A DNA stretch of 44,978 nucleotides from Acidaminobacter hydrogenoformans DSM 2784. GTDB lineage: Bacteria > Bacillota > Clostridia > Peptostreptococcales > Acidaminobacteraceae. Numbering within the stretch: position 1 is the stretch's first letter; each line of letters starts with the position of its first letter. The position numbers were made by a program, and so were the translations under genes. Shown one piece after another: positions 1 through 7,533 of the stretch. The notes beneath the pieces were generated by a model. That model was not told the origin of the DNA and made no database searches. It saw only the letters and a program-made list of their open reading frames with translations. The stretch lies in assembly GCF_900103005.1 (NCBI RefSeq), contig NZ_FMWL01000022.1, forward strand, positions 1-44,978, written 5' to 3'.

Positions 1-830
1 TGCATGCTGACGAGACAACCCTTCAGGTGTTGAAGGAAGCGGGACGCACAGCTCAAAGCAAATCTTACATGTGGGTATTTGCCACTGGAGAGACCAGTCG
101 GGCACCGATACGGATCTTCCGTTATAATGCCGGTCGAAATGGAAAGGTCGCTGCAGACTTTCTTGGAGACTACAAGGGGTACCTACATACAGATGGGTAT
201 TCTGGGTATGGCAAAGTGGAGGGAATCTCCCGGTGCGCCTGCTGGAGTCATGTAAGGCGCTATTTTGTGGATGCGCTGCCGAAAGACAGCAAAAATCCGG
301 AATCCACATTGCCTAAGATTGGGATTGCCTATTGCAATAAGCTTTTCGATATAGAGAGCGACCTCAAAGCGCTAAGTCCTGAAGACAGAAAAACTAAACG
401 CCTTGAACTGGAATTGCCGGTTCTGGAGGCCTTTTGGTCGTGGGTTGAAGACACATTGCCGAAAGTACTCTCGAAATCCAAGATTGGCAAGGCACTTCAA
501 TATGCCCTCAATCATAAAGACTGGTTAATGACCTACCTGAAAGACGGTAACTGCGCTATTTCAAACAACTTAGCCGAAAATAGCATCCGACCATTTACTG
601 TTGGAAGAAAAAACTGGCTCTTCTCCGCGAGTCCGGCAGGTGCTGATGCCAGCGCTGTTGTATTTAGTATCGTCGAGACGGCCAAGGCAAATGGTCTCAA
701 TCCACACAAGTACTTGGAATATCTATTGCGCGAAATCCCATCCATGGAAATTGTGAAGAACAAAGAAGAGCTTGATTCCCTACTCCCCTGGGATCCGACA
801 ATCCAAGCAGCTTGTGCAGTTAGGAATTAA
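1..830 (+). CDS. tnpC: IS66-family transposase (TnpC), 5'-truncated by the window edge
   Basis: DDE transposase of IS66-type elements. The reading frame is open to the left edge: the codons before the first GTG (position 27) read HADETTLQVL, the conserved IS66 block carrying the first catalytic Asp, so the real start lies outside the window. Further IS66 hallmarks are HTDGYSGYG, the CWSHVRRYF block, and NNLAENSIRPFTVGRKNWLF near the end, where the catalytic Glu sits. The C-terminus carries the usual short extension ending at a TAA. No frameshift is seen in this part, so the transposase may be intact. It is transcribed towards the pilus locus, which runs the opposite way and ends at its own terminator. 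Family identity is confident; activity cannot be judged without the left end. Confidence 0.93.
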   Translation, partial: HADETTLQVLKEAGRTAQSKSYMWVFATGETSRAPIRIFRYNAGRNGKVAADFLGDYKGYLHTDGYSGYGKVEGISRCACWSHVRRYFVDALPKDSKNPESTLPKIGIAYCNKLFDIESDLKALSPEDRKTKRLELELPVLEAFWSWVEDTLPKVLSKSKIGKALQYALNHKDWLMTYLKDGNCAISNNLAENSIRPFTVGRKNWLFSASPAGADASAVVFSIVETAKANGLNPHKYLEYLLREIPSMEIVKNKEELDSLLPWDPTIQAACAVRN

Positions 831-842
831 CGAAGAAATATA

Positions 843-867
843 GGTGGCCTCCTGGCTGCCTTTTTTT
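843..867 (+). terminator. Terminator of the IS66 transposase
   Basis: Stem GGTGGCC / GGCTGCC (with G-T pairs) around a TCCT loop, directly followed by seven T. It lies 13 bp after the tnpC stop. Confidence 0.65.
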
Positions 868-911
868 ATTGGGCACAGATGATTATTAACCGCTTACATT
901 CCAATTGGCGT

Positions 912-959
912 AAAAAAAGAGTTGCTGTGAAACTAAATGTTCTAGTTTCGCAACAACTC
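912..959 (-). terminator. Terminator at the end of the pilus locus
   Basis: On the minus strand an approximately 20-bp stem (GAGTTG...CAACTC at its base, with TAGTTTC/GAAACTA near the loop) is followed by CTTTTTTTAC. It lies about 180 bp after the last minor pilin gene and just outside the IS66 right end, so the pilus transcript stops before the insertion sequence. Confidence 0.75.
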
Positions 960-1005
960 CCTGCTTTTGATGAATTGTATAACAATTTCACCATCTTCGC
1001 TATTT

Positions 1006-1114
1006 GTACCTGTCACCCAAAACCCGGTATTACGCTGACTAATCCCTACAACCCTTGCAATCACTACATAAATTTATTAACAACTTCCGCAACTTCGCTG
1101 GCGGTGACAGGTAC
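1006..1114. repeat. 12-bp inverted repeat GTACCTGTCACC around an 85-bp centre
   Basis: GTACCTGTCACC at 1006-1017 is matched exactly by its reverse complement at 1103-1114. A short hairpin, CCATC-TTGC-GATGG, follows at 1118-1131. No gene fits in this stretch between the pilus terminator and the last minor pilin. Small palindromic intergenic elements with this kind of end are common in Clostridia, but the family cannot be named here. Confidence 0.55.
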
Positions 1115-1136
1115 GGGCCATCTTGCGATGGACAGC

Positions 1137-2072
1137 TTACTCGATTGACCATTTACCACCGCTATAACTTAAAGTTGGTGTAACAATATAACCATCTGCA
1201 TCATACAAATTTAACTTTATCTTATCACCGTTTGCAAAACTAGTAGGTTTATTCCCGACTTTAACAAATATTATTGAAATCTTATATTTGTTAAAACTAA
1301 TTGTCTCAACATCTATATTAATATTAGATGAAGTAAGTGGTTGTCCATTGTTTCCTGCTGTTACCGAGGCAATGGTGATAGTGCTTTCATCAACGTTTTT
1401 GTTAAAGATGAATTCCACTCGTGAACTGTCGGCGATTAAACCTGGATCTTCAAAATCAATTATTGGAGCTTGTAGTTCAGTTCTAATAATTTCAGGGGTT
1501 TGATATGCTATAACATAGCCTGATGATCCATCAATTACATTAGGATTATTCATTAGAAATATTTCTGAATTTATTTCAAATGTACGTTGGCCATTTTCAT
1601 CAGTTCCTCGAACGTAATATTCTAATTTATTTCCATTAACCACTTGAAATTCAATTGGATTACTACCTGATTTATTGTTTGTGAGCGTGAACTTTTGAGT
1701 TGCGCCTGCTTCTCGATTAAGTTTTACAATGGAATCATTGTCAGCGTCATATAAAACATATGTCCAACCTAATAATCTATTATCGGAATAGATTCCATTA
1801 GTTGAATCAAACACTAATAGATCGTCAATTAGATCTTCAAGATTTTCATCGAAAATCTCAATTGTTTTAGAATATCTTATTTCGTTTGTCATTGATTCAA
1901 GTGCAAAACGAACCTCATTCTGAGTATAATGTTGGTTGCTTCCATTTTTAAATGCTTTATTACCAAAAACAAACATATTAAATATACCAATCATTACAAT
2001 TGAAATAAGCGCAACTACCATAATTAGTTCAACTAAAGTCACACCTTTTTTGTTGATATAAAATTTTCTCAT
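1137..2072 (-). CDS. Type IV minor pilin, PilW-like, with a probable Ig-like C-terminal domain
   Basis: Prepilin-like protein of 311 residues. The N-terminus MRKFYINKKG|VTLVEL carries a type III leader: cleavage after Gly10 by PilD, then a hydrophobic helix with Glu at mature position 5. Residues to about 200 form a long beta-rich pilin body of the PilW/PilJ type. The last 110 residues read like a bacterial Ig-like (SbsA/Big_5) domain: 'RVEFIFNKNVDESTI' followed by repeated beta-strand patterns and 'FANGDKIKLNLYDADG'. That domain assignment is inferred from pattern, not from a search. Shine-Dalgarno AAAGGGG precedes the ATG. It is the last gene of the minor pilin group, 13 bp after its neighbour. 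The gene is AT-rich. Likely role: minor subunit that primes assembly or binds surfaces at the pilus tip. Confidence 0.8.
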   Translation of the reverse strand: MRKFYINKKGVTLVELIMVVALISIVMIGIFNMFVFGNKAFKNGSNQHYTQNEVRFALESMTNEIRYSKTIEIFDENLEDLIDDLLVFDSTNGIYSDNRLLGWTYVLYDADNDSIVKLNREAGATQKFTLTNNKSGSNPIEFQVVNGNKLEYYVRGTDENGQRTFEINSEIFLMNNPNVIDGSSGYVIAYQTPEIIRTELQAPIIDFEDPGLIADSSRVEFIFNKNVDESTITIASVTAGNNGQPLTSSNINIDVETISFNKYKISIIFVKVGNKPTSFANGDKIKLNLYDADGYIVTPTLSYSGGKWSIE

Positions 2073-2085
2073 TGTTCCAACCCCT

Positions 2086-2457
2086 TTATGAAGACGGGAC
2101 TAAACTAGTCAACTTAACACTTCGGTCTGGTGCATAAAAAACTTCGATTTCAACTTTTTTAAGACCAGTTGGAATGCTTCCACCTGAAGCAACATTAATA
2201 GTAACATTATCACCATATCCCAGATCAATTTCGTCGTTACTGACGCTTGAAATAAGTGACGGCGTTTTATAGATTTCATCCATAATTACCATTGCATTAT
2301 TATTCATAGCTTTTGTTTTATTGCCCATGCCAATTATATTTGCAAATCCACTAGTGAACAAAGCGAGGAAAAATGAAGCTATTAAACCAATTAGTGCGAT
2401 AGAAATGATCAATTCAACTAATGTAAATCCGTTGGTTTGATTCAAATATTTTTTCAT
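2086..2457 (-). CDS. Type IV minor pilin (prepilin-type N-terminal cleavage site)
   Basis: Small prepilin of 123 residues. The start at 2457 is preferred over an in-frame codon 60 bp upstream because AGAGGTG lies 5 bp before this ATG and because it gives the normal short leader MKKYLNQTNG|FTLVEL, with Glu at mature position 5. The hydrophobic helix runs to about residue 33, followed by a small beta-rich domain. The order GspK/PilX-like, small prepilin, PilW-like is what is expected of a pilus-priming minor pilin set, in which such small subunits resemble PilV or GspI/GspH. The exact subclass cannot be resolved by eye. It is in the same AT-rich block as its neighbours. Confidence 0.8.
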   Translation of the reverse strand: MKKYLNQTNGFTLVELIISIALIGLIASFFLALFTSGFANIIGMGNKTKAMNNNAMVIMDEIYKTPSLISSVSNDEIDLGYGDNVTINVASGGSIPTGLKKVEIEVFYAPDRSVKLTSLVPSS

Positions 2458-2536
2458 AACAACACCTCTTCTAAGGCGAATCATAATTTCTAAATTATTA
2501 AAACTATTTCGCCCCAAAATTACTATGGCTTACTCT

Positions 2537-3850
2537 TCATTTTTCATCCCAATATGGATCGCTAGTTCCGATAGTTTTTCCTATCCATTGGTCAAGTATT
2601 GGTACAATCGGATCTGTATCAGGTATAGGAATTAATAGCGGTTTAGAAGGATTAATGATATTGGTCATAAATCTACTACTGTTATCACTGATGTTATTCT
2701 TATTTATACTTACACCATTTTGGAAATAAAAATATCCTTTTTCATAATTCATCCCTATATCATCTGGAATTCTTAGTAAATAAGTTCCATCATCAGCTTT
2801 TATACCTTCTCCACCTATACGAACTATTCCATATTTTTTAGTTGCATCAAAATCTGATGAATATCCTGAATACGAAGTAATACTTACACTACTAGGATTA
2901 GATGGATTAATAAAAGTACGGTACCTATCAATTGATTCAAATCCTACTGCATAAGGATTAGGATCTTCAGGTGTTTCGGCATTTCCGAAATCCAGTTCTA
3001 TTGGTGATCTATTGCTGCCGGTTCCATCAGGATTCGGGTAGTTTGGATCATATCCATTCGTTGCATCATTGTATGTTTTCTGTTGTAATACCTTATCTGA
3101 AATTGTAAAAATAATTTCATCTGAAGTTTTATTGGTCTCAATACCACCTAAAAAGAATAATAATTCGTTATCAAAAGTCAACGTTATACAATTAGTAACT
3201 TGACGAAGACTAATATTGTCATAATCATGGAGTACTATAACTGAAGCTTGAAATGTAGACGGATTTGATGAACCTTTCGGTGATTGAATTGTGTTTTTTG
3301 AGTTTGAGGTCTTTACAAAAACTTCATGACCTAAATATGATTCTCCAGAATTGTTCGGATTTATTGCTTTATCAAAATTTATACCAGTAAGCCAAATCCC
3401 ACTTGCATCCGTTAATGTTCTCGTACCACCTAACATTCGAGTATAAGATACAATTCTAGAAGTAGACATATAACCATATGTCTCACCAGTTGCAGTAATT
3501 TTAATTTCACCCGAATACAAACCTTCACTGAATTCAATATCATAATTACCTACGCCTGTTATCGAATATGGATTTGTTACAAGAGTTTGTAATTCATCTA
3601 CTAATTGTTTAACTGTTCCAATATAAGGAGTGGATAATTTGTTTTCTAAAATTTTCAGGCCGTGATGTACGCCAGACCGGGCAATATAATGGGCTTGAAT
3701 TCTATTATTTTGCCATGAAGTTTGAGTTGTTTCTGCTCTACTTAAATTAACTAACAACACACCAAGAATAAACAATACCAAAAAAACCATAATTACTATT
3801 GGAAGAGCAGCACCTTTATTGTAATTAAAATAACGAAATACACGTCTCAT
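2537..3850 (-). CDS. PilX/GspK-like minor pilus protein
   Basis: Protein of 437 residues with a basic leader and KG|AALPIVIMVFLVLFILGVLLV, a prepilin-like transmembrane helix. Mature position 5 is Ile rather than Glu, as seen in GspK-type tip pseudopilins, which also are the largest minor subunits. The 'AHYIARSGVHHGLKILE' segment after the helix matches the N-terminal pattern of PilX/GspK proteins ('AyyaAesGl..al'). The rest is a large beta-rich region without a recognised domain. The start at 3850 is chosen because GAGAGG lies 9 bp upstream; the ATG at 3859 abuts the same site. First gene of the minor pilin group, 79 bp before the next. Confidence 0.75.
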   Translation of the reverse strand: MRRVFRYFNYNKGAALPIVIMVFLVLFILGVLLVNLSRAETTQTSWQNNRIQAHYIARSGVHHGLKILENKLSTPYIGTVKQLVDELQTLVTNPYSITGVGNYDIEFSEGLYSGEIKITATGETYGYMSTSRIVSYTRMLGGTRTLTDASGIWLTGINFDKAINPNNSGESYLGHEVFVKTSNSKNTIQSPKGSSNPSTFQASVIVLHDYDNISLRQVTNCITLTFDNELLFFLGGIETNKTSDEIIFTISDKVLQQKTYNDATNGYDPNYPNPDGTGSNRSPIELDFGNAETPEDPNPYAVGFESIDRYRTFINPSNPSSVSITSYSGYSSDFDATKKYGIVRIGGEGIKADDGTYLLRIPDDIGMNYEKGYFYFQNGVSINKNNISDNSSRFMTNIINPSKPLLIPIPDTDPIVPILDQWIGKTIGTSDPYWDEK

Positions 3851-4272
3851 ATTATCCATCCTCTCAGAAACATGCTTATGTCTTTTTACTAATGAATGAG
3901 ACTATTTGAATTCGTTACTTAACATACTGCGTTAAAATCATTAAGCAAACGAAAATCATTCAATTTTAAGAAAATTATGCATTTTGTGAATATGAATCAA
4001 TTAATAATAAAGTACTTAAATTCAATTCAATAGGCTCACGTATTATAAAATGATTGAATCTATGTTAATTCTATATATTAATTTGACTTGATCAATCGAA
4101 TTTAAATTGAATACTGAATTGCTAAATTCAAAACAAAATTCGCTCAATTATATACTATCAACTCACGCTATTATTAAAAATTTATTATAATCATACCCCA
4201 GTAGATTCAATTGATAATTTACTGGGGTATGAAAAAATTATATGATAAAATACAATTTAAAGTACTTAAAAA
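3851..4272. other. AT-rich gap between pilA and the minor pilins
   Basis: About 420 bp, very AT-rich, without a credible gene. It holds the hairpin at 4192-4231. Several TATAAT-like strings occur on the minus strand (for example around 4045), but none has a convincing -35 at proper spacing, so no promoter is called for the minor pilin genes. Confidence 0.6.
4192..4231 (-). terminator. Hairpin after pilA (probable partial terminator)
   Basis: Perfect 12-bp stem CATACCCCAGTA / TACTGGGGTATG with a 16-nt loop, 42 bp after the pilA stop. On the minus strand it is followed by ATTATAATAAATTTTT, a weak and delayed T tract. It could lower read-through from the highly expressed major pilin into the minor pilins, or stabilise the pilA mRNA 3' end. 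Confidence 0.55.
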
Positions 4273-4695
4273 TTACCAATCAACTTTTCCTGGAACAACT
4301 GTAATAGTAAACGTACTTCCTGCATCACCAGCCGCATTTTCAACAACGTCAACAGTATATGCTACACCCGCAGCAGTATCAGCTGCACTATTTGGATCTT
4401 GAGCCGCAGTTACAGCAATTGGTGTCTCTGGAACATTGCTAATATAGTCATTTGTTTCAAGGTAAGCCATATCAATGTCAGCAGCAGCATCACCATTTGC
4501 CAACGCTAATTGTGCAGCATCTTCGATCATCGCGACATTGGCATTATGTGCCTTTTGTTTAGCGCTTTCAGTAGCACCAAGAAATCTTGGCACAGCAATC
4601 AACGCCAAAATTCCCAAAATCGCAATAACAACAATCAGTTCAATCAACGTGAAGCCTTTCCTATTATGAATTCTCTTATTGAAAAATCTTAACAT
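4273..4695 (-). CDS. pilA: Major type IV pilin PilA
   Basis: Major structural subunit of the pilus fibre, 140 residues. The leader MLRFFNKRIHNRKG is cut before Phe15, giving mature FTLIELIVVIAILGILALIAVP, the classic type IVa pilin helix with Glu5. The helix is followed by 'RFLGATESAKQKAHNANVAMIEDAAQLAL', typical of Gram-positive PilA proteins, and a short Ala/Asp-rich globular domain ending TITVVPGKVDW. There is no C-terminal disulfide pair. The start at 4695 is chosen because AAGGATGG lies at proper distance; an ATG 12 bp upstream lies inside that ribosome site. The gene stands alone between an 830-bp leader and a hairpin, and has its own SigB-type promoter candidate at 4805-4830. Confidence 0.92.
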   Translation of the reverse strand: MLRFFNKRIHNRKGFTLIELIVVIAILGILALIAVPRFLGATESAKQKAHNANVAMIEDAAQLALANGDAAADIDMAYLETNDYISNVPETPIAVTAAQDPNSAADTAAGVAYTVDVVENAAGDAGSTFTITVVPGKVDW

Positions 4696-5529
4696 GTAAA
4701 ACACCATCCTTTTCTTTTTAATTAATGTTTTTTCTTTTGCCCCTCTTTAAATCTTTTTTCTTTACGTACTACTCTTTTGTACTCTTTCCATCCTTGGGCA
4801 ATTCATACCCATTCTTCAGCCCCATAAAACCCTGTGAAACCTTTAATTTATGGGCATTCCAACCAACTTATCTTACCCTCTGACGTCCACCCCCTTAACC
4901 GTTTTTTAGATGATGCTGATTTGAATGCATAGCTGGATGCTTCATACGTGGGTTGATCCAATCTTTTCTTTTTTTAAGCCTTTAGCCTTATGCCTTAATC
5001 TTTAAGCCTTCAGCCCTTTACCTTCAGCACACCCCTTGATCAAGCGCACCTCCAGCTGGATCCCCACACTATAGCAAGCCCTACCACGCCTGGTCTCCCC
5101 CGCAACATTAACCTGTGCAGCATTTTTTCTTCATCTGTACCTCATCATCCGGCCCCATGAAGCACCCGACTCCGCACCTACAACAAACATCCAGACACTT
5201 AATGCTCCAGAACAAACCAGGCGCTGTCCAAACTGCAACCACTACATTGGTGTTGGTTTAATAATGGCTCTTTCTATGCTTCGTCTAAACTGCTTCCCTG
5301 CTTCAACCCTTACAACCCTCAACCACCAAGCAACCTACTAACCTTGAACCTGTAGGACCAACCTCTCTCTTATTTTGCCCCGGTGTCAAATCTTTTAACG
5401 CTCTTACTCTCTGACACCGAAGCTGCACCCACCCGCCTCTGACATTCTTGACTAAGTTATACCGCTGAGTCAAACTTTCAGACACGCTTTGGGTCTTTTT
5501 CTTTAATTTTTTCTTTTCTTTTTTTCTTT
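4696..5529. other. 834-bp purine-rich leader upstream of pilA
   Basis: No credible protein gene; the short open frames here lack ribosome sites and family resemblance. The minus strand is strongly purine-rich near both ends. It contains the SigB-type promoter candidate (4805-4830), a run of degenerate 7-9 bp repeats of the type AAGGCTTAA/AAGGCTAAAGG (4975-5035), and an inverted repeat CGGTGTCA / TGACACCG (5391-5398, 5412-5419) with a 13-nt loop. A c-di-GMP riboswitch was looked for, as some clostridial pilin genes have one, and was not recognised. Confidence 0.5.
4805..4830 (-). promoter_or_regulatory. SigB-type promoter candidate for pilA
   Basis: On the minus strand GTTTTA (4830-4825), a 14-bp spacer and GGGTAT (4810-4805). 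The B. subtilis SigB consensus is GTTTAA, 12-15 bp, GGGTAT, so the -10 is perfect and the -35 differs at one base. Transcription would begin near 4798, giving a leader of about 100 nt before pilA. A SigB/F/G-type sigma factor gene is the next gene upstream. No comparable SigA site was found nearby. Confidence 0.6.
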
Positions 5530-6297
5530 TTATCCAGTATGATGCGCCCGAAACTCCTTAAACAACCCAGAGGCCTCCAGATCTTCCCCTTCCTCCTCCA
5601 AATCCTCGTTCATCTTCTCCAGGCTCTCATGCTTGATCCGGCTGACCTTTCTCTGAGATAGCCCCGTCCGGTCCGCCACTTCCTGCTGCGTAAGATCCTG
5701 GAAGAACAGCATCTGAATCACTTTTCTCTGTAGATCACTTAATCTTCTAAACGCATTTGCCAAAACAATCCTATCCTCAATAGGCAGCCTGAAGGACTCG
5801 TACTCGGTACTGTGAATCTTCGAGGTATCAATCTCATCAAAGCTCACAAGACCCGCCTTCATAACTTCCTCAATGGCGCTTTCCCGGACCTTTAGCTGCT
5901 CGGCAATATACTGCACGCTTGGCGCCTCGCCATTTTCTTTTACATAATCATCAATGGCTCTATCCACCTTGCCCTGCAGCTCCACGATACAGCCAGGCCG
6001 GTAATAGGACGCCTGCTTTCTCACCATATGCCGGATCTCCCCAATGATACAATGGGAGGCATAGGTGGTGAAGGCAGCGTCTTTTTTTGCGTCAAATTGC
6101 TTCAAGGCTTTCAACAAGCCTAAATAACCCGTCTGAGTGAGATCATCCCTGTCAAAGCCCTTGCCATAGAGATGGGCATAGTAACGGATCAGCTTCTGCG
6201 CTGCTAAGGTCAGTTGCTCTAAGGTCTGTTCGCCTGGATGGGCGAAATAATGCTGCGCTGCTTCGTCGAGGGACATTACCTTTTCCTTCTCACACAT
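5530..6297 (-). CDS. Sigma-70 family alternative sigma factor (SigB/SigF/SigG type)
   Basis: Directs RNA polymerase to a special promoter class. In 255 residues: region 2 at about 33-100 ('DLTQTGYLGLLKALKQFD' plus 'FTTYASHCIIGEIRHMVRK', the -10 binding and melting part), region 3 at about 108-160, and region 4 helix-turn-helix at about 178-232 ('LSDLQRKVIQMLFFQDLTQQEVADRTGLSQRKVSRI'). Region 1 is absent, as in SigB/F/G and FliA. An acidic stretch (about 229-243) follows region 4. The ATG at 6297 has GAGGT 7 bp upstream. It follows pilC by 16 bp and so belongs to the pilus assembly operon. No anti-sigma or anti-anti-sigma gene is adjacent. The likely target is the SigB-type site before pilA; that link is inference. 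It is unlikely to be a sporulation sigma in this context. Confidence 0.88.
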   Translation of the reverse strand: MCEKEKVMSLDEAAQHYFAHPGEQTLEQLTLAAQKLIRYYAHLYGKGFDRDDLTQTGYLGLLKALKQFDAKKDAAFTTYASHCIIGEIRHMVRKQASYYRPGCIVELQGKVDRAIDDYVKENGEAPSVQYIAEQLKVRESAIEEVMKAGLVSFDEIDTSKIHSTEYESFRLPIEDRIVLANAFRRLSDLQRKVIQMLFFQDLTQQEVADRTGLSQRKVSRIKHESLEKMNEDLEEEGEDLEASGLFKEFRAHHTG

Positions 6298-6313
6298 ACG
6301 ATCAACCTCATTC

Positions 6314-7519
6314 TTACTGAACGGTCTTCAGCATGTCAAACATAGGCATCATCATGGAAATGACTATGAAGCCAACTATGACACCCATGACCACAATCAT
6401 CATTGGTTCCATGAAGGTCAGGAGACGCTGTACCTCGGTCTCGACTTCTTCGTCAAAGAAGTTCGCTGTCTTATCCAAAATGTCGTCCAGCGTACCGGAC
6501 TCTTCCCCAATCTTGATCATATTATCCACCATCGGAGGAAAATATCCTGTTCTGCGGATTGGGACTGAGAGGGCGACGCCTTTTCGTACGTCTTCCTTGG
6601 AATCCACTATACTGTCTGCCACCACGGTATTGCCCACCGCGCCGGCGACGTTTTCCATAGCCTGTAGAAGCGGGATGCCGCTGGCCAGCAGTGTGGAAAG
6701 GGTGCGGCAGAATCTGGCGCTGATGACCTTGCGGGTGAGGCCTTTATAGAGGGGCAGACGCAGCTTGTAGCGGTCAATGGTTCGTCTGCCATCTGGCGTG
6801 GAGGCAAATCGCTTGAAGAGATACACCGCGGCCAGGATCACAAGAAGGTACACATACCAGAAATTCCTGAAAGAATTGCTGATGGCAAGGAGCAGCCTGG
6901 TCGGTGCCGGAAGGGGCACGCCGCTGCCTTCAAACATGCTTAAGAAGGTAGGCATGACAAAGGTCAGGAGGAAGACGACCACCGCTGTGGCGACAACGGA
7001 TAACACCGCCGGATACACCATGGCGCTCTTGACTTTGTTGTTGACCTTAAACTCCTTCTCATAATGCGTCGCCATACGCTCCATGACGACGTCCAGACTT
7101 CCGCTGGCCTCCCCTGCCGCGACCATGTAGGTCATCAGGTTCGGGAAGACGTCGTTGTGCTTTTCCATAGCTTCTGAGAAGGTATAGCCTTTCTGGACAT
7201 CCTCATAAAGGTCGCTGATGACCTGCTTGAACTTCTTGTGCTCCGTCTGCTGCCTTAAAATGTCCAGGGTGTTGACTATGGTAACGCCGGCATTGAGCAT
7301 GGTGGAGAACTGCCTTCCGAAGACGGCGATCTGCTTGATGCTGACTTTGTTTAAGAGATTGATATCCTTGATGTCTTTTTGAATGACTTCCTCGACACTG
7401 ACGGGATAGTACTGCCGCTCCTTCAGGCGAACGATCATTTCGCCGTGGGTATTGGCCGTTTCAGTGCCTTCCAAAGTGGCGCCGTTTGGGGTAAGTACCT
7501 TAAATTTGTAAACTGGCAT
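6314..7519 (-). CDS. pilC: Type IV pilus inner-membrane platform protein PilC
   Basis: Polytopic membrane protein on which the PilB and PilT motors act. 401 residues, the usual length, with two GspF/T2SSF domains: the first at about 65-190 ('FGRQFSTMLNAGVTIVNTLDIL', '...MTYMVAAGEASGSLDVVMERM') and the second at about 270-395 ('FCRTLSTLLASGIPLLQAMENV', 'MIKIGEESGTLDDILDKTANFFDEEVE'). Three membrane segments: about 170-195, 215-235 and 370-392. Shine-Dalgarno AAGGAG is 9 bp upstream of the ATG. It lies 14 bp after pilT and 16 bp before the sigma gene, within one operon. Confidence 0.95.
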   Translation of the reverse strand: MPVYKFKVLTPNGATLEGTETANTHGEMIVRLKERQYYPVSVEEVIQKDIKDINLLNKVSIKQIAVFGRQFSTMLNAGVTIVNTLDILRQQTEHKKFKQVISDLYEDVQKGYTFSEAMEKHNDVFPNLMTYMVAAGEASGSLDVVMERMATHYEKEFKVNNKVKSAMVYPAVLSVVATAVVVFLLTFVMPTFLSMFEGSGVPLPAPTRLLLAISNSFRNFWYVYLLVILAAVYLFKRFASTPDGRRTIDRYKLRLPLYKGLTRKVISARFCRTLSTLLASGIPLLQAMENVAGAVGNTVVADSIVDSKEDVRKGVALSVPIRRTGYFPPMVDNMIKIGEESGTLDDILDKTANFFDEEVETEVQRLLTFMEPMMIVVMGVIVGFIVISMMMPMFDMLKTVQ

Positions 7520-7533
7520 TCGGCATCACTCCT

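Larger units (their letters stand above)
1..897 (+). mobile_element. Right part of an IS66-family insertion sequence
   Basis: Contains the C-terminal part of tnpC, its terminator and a probable right terminal inverted repeat. IS66 elements usually begin GTAAGC; here the sequence CGCTTAC at 891-897 reads GTAAGCG inward on the other strand, 60 bp after the tnpC stop. If this is the end, the following eight bases, ATTCCAAT (898-905), would be one copy of the expected 8-bp target duplication. The left end is outside the window, so this is inferred from one end only. Confidence 0.7.

Noticed and set aside
879..1148. 89-codon open frame after IS66
   Set aside because: It covers the pilus terminator hairpin and the inverted repeat, and overlaps the end of the minor pilin gene on the other strand; no family match.
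5303..5485. 60-codon open frame between the sigma gene and pilA
   Set aside because: No clear ribosome site, no recognisable domain and no sign of coding composition.
4696..5529. c-di-GMP riboswitch in the pilA leader
   Set aside because: Looked for because some clostridial pilin operons have one; no ACGCAAAG-type core or kissing loops were found on the minus strand.
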